Source: Thermoleophilaceae bacterium (GTDB taxonomy: Bacteria > Actinomycetota > Thermoleophilia > Solirubrobacterales > Thermoleophilaceae). From it: a stretch of 14,940 bases of DNA. Location of the stretch: assembly GCA_013813135.1 (NCBI GenBank), contig JACCSF010000169.1:1-14940 (forward strand). Direction: 5' to 3'. Within the stretch, counting starts at the first letter, position 1, and every line of letters starts with the position of its first letter. Under the pieces are notes generated by a model. That model worked only from the letters and a program-made list of their open reading frames with translations, made no database searches and was not told the origin of the DNA. The position numbers were made by a program, and so were the translations under genes. Shown one piece after another: positions 12,771 through 14,940 of this stretch.

Positions 12771-13835
12771 ATGGCAGACCTCGTCGTCGCCGGGGCCGGC
12801 ATGGCCGGCCTCGTGGCGGCTGCCGAGGCACGCCGCCTTGGGGCCACGCCGGTCGTGCTCGAGAAGCTGGACCGCCCGGGCGGGTCGATGCGCCTGTCGA
12901 GCGGCGTGGTCTGGCGCCACCGCAGGTTCGACCGCTTCCGGGCGGAGTGCCCCGCCGGCGACCCGCTCCTGCAGCGCCTGCTGTTTGAGCGGCTCGACCA
13001 CGACCTGCGCTGGGTGGAGTCGCTCGGCGCGCCCGTCGTGGCGCGCGACACCGGCAACGACCTGACCACGGGCGTCCGCTTCGATCCCGAGCGGCTCACC
13101 GCCACGCTCGTCGCTGCGGCCGGCGACGTTCGCGTTTCCGATCCGCTGCACGAGCTGCCCGACTCCGCGCCCGTGGTGCTCGCCACAGGCGGCTTCGGCG
13201 CCGACCGCGAGCTGCTGCGCGAGCACGTGACGCCCGAGGCCGACCACGTTATGGTGCGCGCCGCTCCCGGATCCACGGGCGACGGGCTGCGCTTGGGGCT
13301 CGCCGCCGGCGCCGCCACGAGCACCGGCCTGGCTGACGTCTACGCTCGCGCGATGCCGGCGCCGCCCGCCCGCGTGCAACCAGCGGACTTCGTCGCGCTC
13401 TCGCAGCTGTACGCGCGTCACGCGGAGGTGACCAACGAGCGCCGCGAGCGCCACGCGACGGAGACCTGGTCCGAGGTGGACACCGGGCAGTGGATGGCGC
13501 GCCAGCCGCGGGCCCGCGCCTGGTTTCGGGTGCCCGAGGCGGCGCTCGCCGAGCGCGTCCGCGAGCGCAGCGTGGGGGAGATGGTCGAGGCGGCGGCTGC
13601 GGCGGGCGCGCCTGTCCGGCGCGAGGTCGGGCACGTGACCGTCGAGACCGTGGCCGGCGTGACGACGACGCTGGGCGGGCTGGCGATCGACGGGCACGCG
13701 TGCGCCGCCGCCGGAGTGTTCGCCTGCGGAGCCGACGCCGGCGGGCTGGCCACCGGCGGCTACGCCAGCGGGCTGGCCGCCGCGCTGGTGTTCGGCCGCA
13801 TCGCGGCGCGCACGGCGCTGGGGGAGAACCCGTGA
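12771..13835 (+). CDS. Compact FAD-dependent oxidoreductase (fumarate reductase flavoprotein/FAD_binding_2-like)
   Basis: This 354-residue protein starts with a dinucleotide-binding fold: GAGMAG at 8-13 and the ribose-binding E31 (TPVVLEK). It has the PGGSMRLSSGVVW segment typical of this family, ATGGFGADREL at 138-148, and a C-terminal FAD-capping segment GVFACGADAGGLATGGYASGLAAALVFGRIAAR (GGY at 329-331). Relatives include fumarate reductases, 3-ketosteroid dehydrogenases and tricarballylate dehydrogenase, which introduce or reduce C=C bonds next to carbonyl or carboxyl groups. Members are usually 450-550 residues, so the middle substrate-capping domain is small here. The substrate is unknown. 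The ATG at 12771 lies 4 bases after the VOC stop, and the stop overlaps the next start as GTGA, so it is clearly co-transcribed. Confidence 0.85.
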   Translation: MADLVVAGAGMAGLVAAAEARRLGATPVVLEKLDRPGGSMRLSSGVVWRHRRFDRFRAECPAGDPLLQRLLFERLDHDLRWVESLGAPVVARDTGNDLTTGVRFDPERLTATLVAAAGDVRVSDPLHELPDSAPVVLATGGFGADRELLREHVTPEADHVMVRAAPGSTGDGLRLGLAAGAATSTGLADVYARAMPAPPARVQPADFVALSQLYARHAEVTNERRERHATETWSEVDTGQWMARQPRARAWFRVPEAALAERVRERSVGEMVEAAAAAGAPVRREVGHVTVETVAGVTTTLGGLAIDGHACAAAGVFACGADAGGLATGGYASGLAAALVFGRIAARTALGENP

Positions 13836-14896
13836 ACCACAGCTTCGGAAACGGCGACCCCTTCACGATCGGGATCGAGGAGGAGCTGCTGCTGGTCGAT
13901 TCGCAGACGCTCCAGCTCGACCACGCTGCCGACCGCCTGCTCGCCGGCGTCCACCTGTCGGCCGAGCGCGCCGGGCACGAGGCCTTCCTCGCCGAGATCG
14001 AGCTGCGCTCGGAGCCGCGCCGCAGCGCCGGCGACGCCATGGCCGACATCGCGGAGGGTCGCGCTGCCGTACGTGCCGCGGGCGGCACTCCTATGGCCGT
14101 CGGCCTGCACCCGGACGCGGCCTTCGGCGACGTGCGGCTGGTGGACTCCGACCGCTACCGGCGCGTGGAGGGCGAGATGCGCGGCCTGATCAAGCGCACG
14201 CCAGAGTGCGCGCTGCACGTGCACGTGGCGATGCCCTCGCCCGACGCGGCGGTCGACGCGCTGATGGGCCTGCGCGAGGCGCTCCCGCTGATCGGGGCGC
14301 TCGGAGCCGCGTCGCCGCTCTGGTTCGGGATGGACTCGGGGCTGGCCAGCGCGCGCTCGGCGGTGATCCGCGCCTACCCGGGCCGTGGCGTCCCGCCGCC
14401 GCTGCGCGACTGGGAGGACTACCTGGAGACGCTCGACGGCATCAGGGTCGGGGGCGGCCCCGAGGACCACACGATGGTCTGGTGGGACGCGCGCCTTCAG
14501 CCCCGGCTGGGCACGGTGGAGCTGCGCGAGCTGGACGTGCAGACCGGCCTTGACGATGCGGCGGGCATGGCCGCCCTCGTGCACGCGCTGGCGCGCCGCG
14601 CGGTCGAGCAGCCGGTGAGCGAGCGGTCGCCAGCCCAGGCGCTGCACTGGTCGAGCTTCCGCGCGGTGCGCGACGGGCTCGATGCCGAGCTGCTGTTCCG
14701 CGGCCGCCTGCGCCCCGCACGTGAGGCGGGGCGGGAGCTGCTCGACGAGCTGAGCGGGGAGGACGATGCGCTGGTCGGCGTCGAGCGGATCCTGCGCGAG
14801 GGCGGCGCCCCCGCGCGGCAGCGAGCGATTAACGCGGAGGGCGGGATGCCCGCGCTGCTGCGCCACCTGGCCGACGAAACCGCGCGCGGGCTCTAA
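13832..14896 (+). CDS. Carboxylate-amine ligase, YbdK/glutamate-cysteine ligase family 2
   Basis: This 354-residue ATP-dependent ligase of the GCS2 family would couple a carboxylate to an amine, often gamma-glutamate to cysteine or another amine. Signatures are FTIGIEEELLLVD with E16-E18 near the N-terminus, FLAEIELRSEPRRS, ALHVHVAMPSPDA with H129 and H131, and ELRELDVQTGLDDAAG late in the chain. Length matches YbdK-type proteins (~370). The physiological substrate of most such proteins is unknown. The GTG start at 13832 overlaps the flavoprotein stop (GTGA), indicating coupling. Its place in the operon suggests it conjugates or ligates a small acid handled by the reductase, VOC and flavin enzymes, or supplies a thiol cofactor; both are inference. 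Confidence 0.9.
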   Translation: MNHSFGNGDPFTIGIEEELLLVDSQTLQLDHAADRLLAGVHLSAERAGHEAFLAEIELRSEPRRSAGDAMADIAEGRAAVRAAGGTPMAVGLHPDAAFGDVRLVDSDRYRRVEGEMRGLIKRTPECALHVHVAMPSPDAAVDALMGLREALPLIGALGAASPLWFGMDSGLASARSAVIRAYPGRGVPPPLRDWEDYLETLDGIRVGGGPEDHTMVWWDARLQPRLGTVELRELDVQTGLDDAAGMAALVHALARRAVEQPVSERSPAQALHWSSFRAVRDGLDAELLFRGRLRPAREAGRELLDELSGEDDALVGVERILREGGAPARQRAINAEGGMPALLRHLADETARGL

Positions 14897-14916
14897 CGGG
14901 TCGGCAAGGAGGCGCC

Positions 14917-14940
14917 GGGCCGGGGCTCGAGGCCCGGCCC
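14917..14940 (+). terminator. GC-rich hairpin, possible terminator of the AKR-VOC-FAD-ligase operon
   Basis: GGGCCGGG (14917-14924) pairs perfectly with CCCGGCCC (14933-14940) around the 8-base centre GCTCGAGG. Across all 24 bases only one pair mismatches. It begins 20 bases after the ligase stop. The window ends at the stem, so a following T-run cannot be checked. Confidence 0.5.

Noticed and set aside
10868..13324. 818-codon lower-strand open frame across the AKR, VOC and FAD genes
   Set aside because: It is antisense to well-recognised genes, has low-complexity Arg/Ala/His/Gln composition and shows no domain. Long antisense frames are expected at this GC content.
1..14940. tRNA, rRNA, CRISPR arrays, insertion sequences or phage genes
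   Set aside because: None was seen: no regularly spaced repeats, transposase or integrase motifs, or cloverleaf-like segments.

Overview
The window is very GC-rich, densely packed bacterial DNA. Codons favour G or C at the third position, and GTG and TTG starts are common. The gene content fits a high-GC actinobacterium: a fused indolepyruvate ferredoxin oxidoreductase, PhoX, a YbdK-type carboxylate-amine ligase, DUF4126 and a stand-alone 5'-3' exonuclease. I would guess the Thermoleophilia (Solirubrobacterales or Gaiellales), but this is inference. No RNA gene, mobile element or CRISPR array was seen.

Left part (1-5640). A partial MFS transporter of the anion:cation symporter type runs leftward off the window. 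It is divergent from a small DUF4126 membrane protein. Next comes a leftward series, listed in transcription order. An amino-acid (Leu/Val/Phe-type) dehydrogenase overlaps a GntR/FCD regulator by ATGA. A CDP-alcohol phosphatidyltransferase follows, with its own promoter and a palindromic operator. After it come a stand-alone 5'-3' exonuclease and a tiny TTG-started reading frame with a signal peptide, which looks truncated.

Centre (5640-11200). Divergent from the dehydrogenase is a large three-part 2-oxoacid (indolepyruvate-type) ferredoxin oxidoreductase. The pair suggests amino-acid catabolism: the dehydrogenase would make a 2-oxoacid and the oxidoreductase would convert it to an acyl-CoA plus reduced ferredoxin. 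Tail to tail with it, overlapping by 14 bases, is a Tat-exported PhoX-type phosphatase. Its signal peptide is out of frame with the only nearby ATG, as if one base were missing from a G5 run. A Pho-box-like direct repeat lies upstream of it.

Right part (11200-14940). Four rightward genes form a tight operon: an aldo/keto reductase, a tandem VOC/dioxygenase-like protein, a compact FAD-dependent oxidoreductase and a YbdK/GCS2 carboxylate-amine ligase. Spacing runs from 33 bases to a 4-base overlap. A strong GC hairpin at the window edge may terminate the operon. I know of no named pathway with this four-gene order, so this is the best candidate for an undescribed small-molecule pathway.

A pattern ties the window together. 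Many genes have no Shine-Dalgarno sequence. Instead they carry a TAnnnT (often TAGTCT) -10 hexamer 7-10 bases before the start codon, as expected for leaderless mRNAs. This was used to choose several starts.
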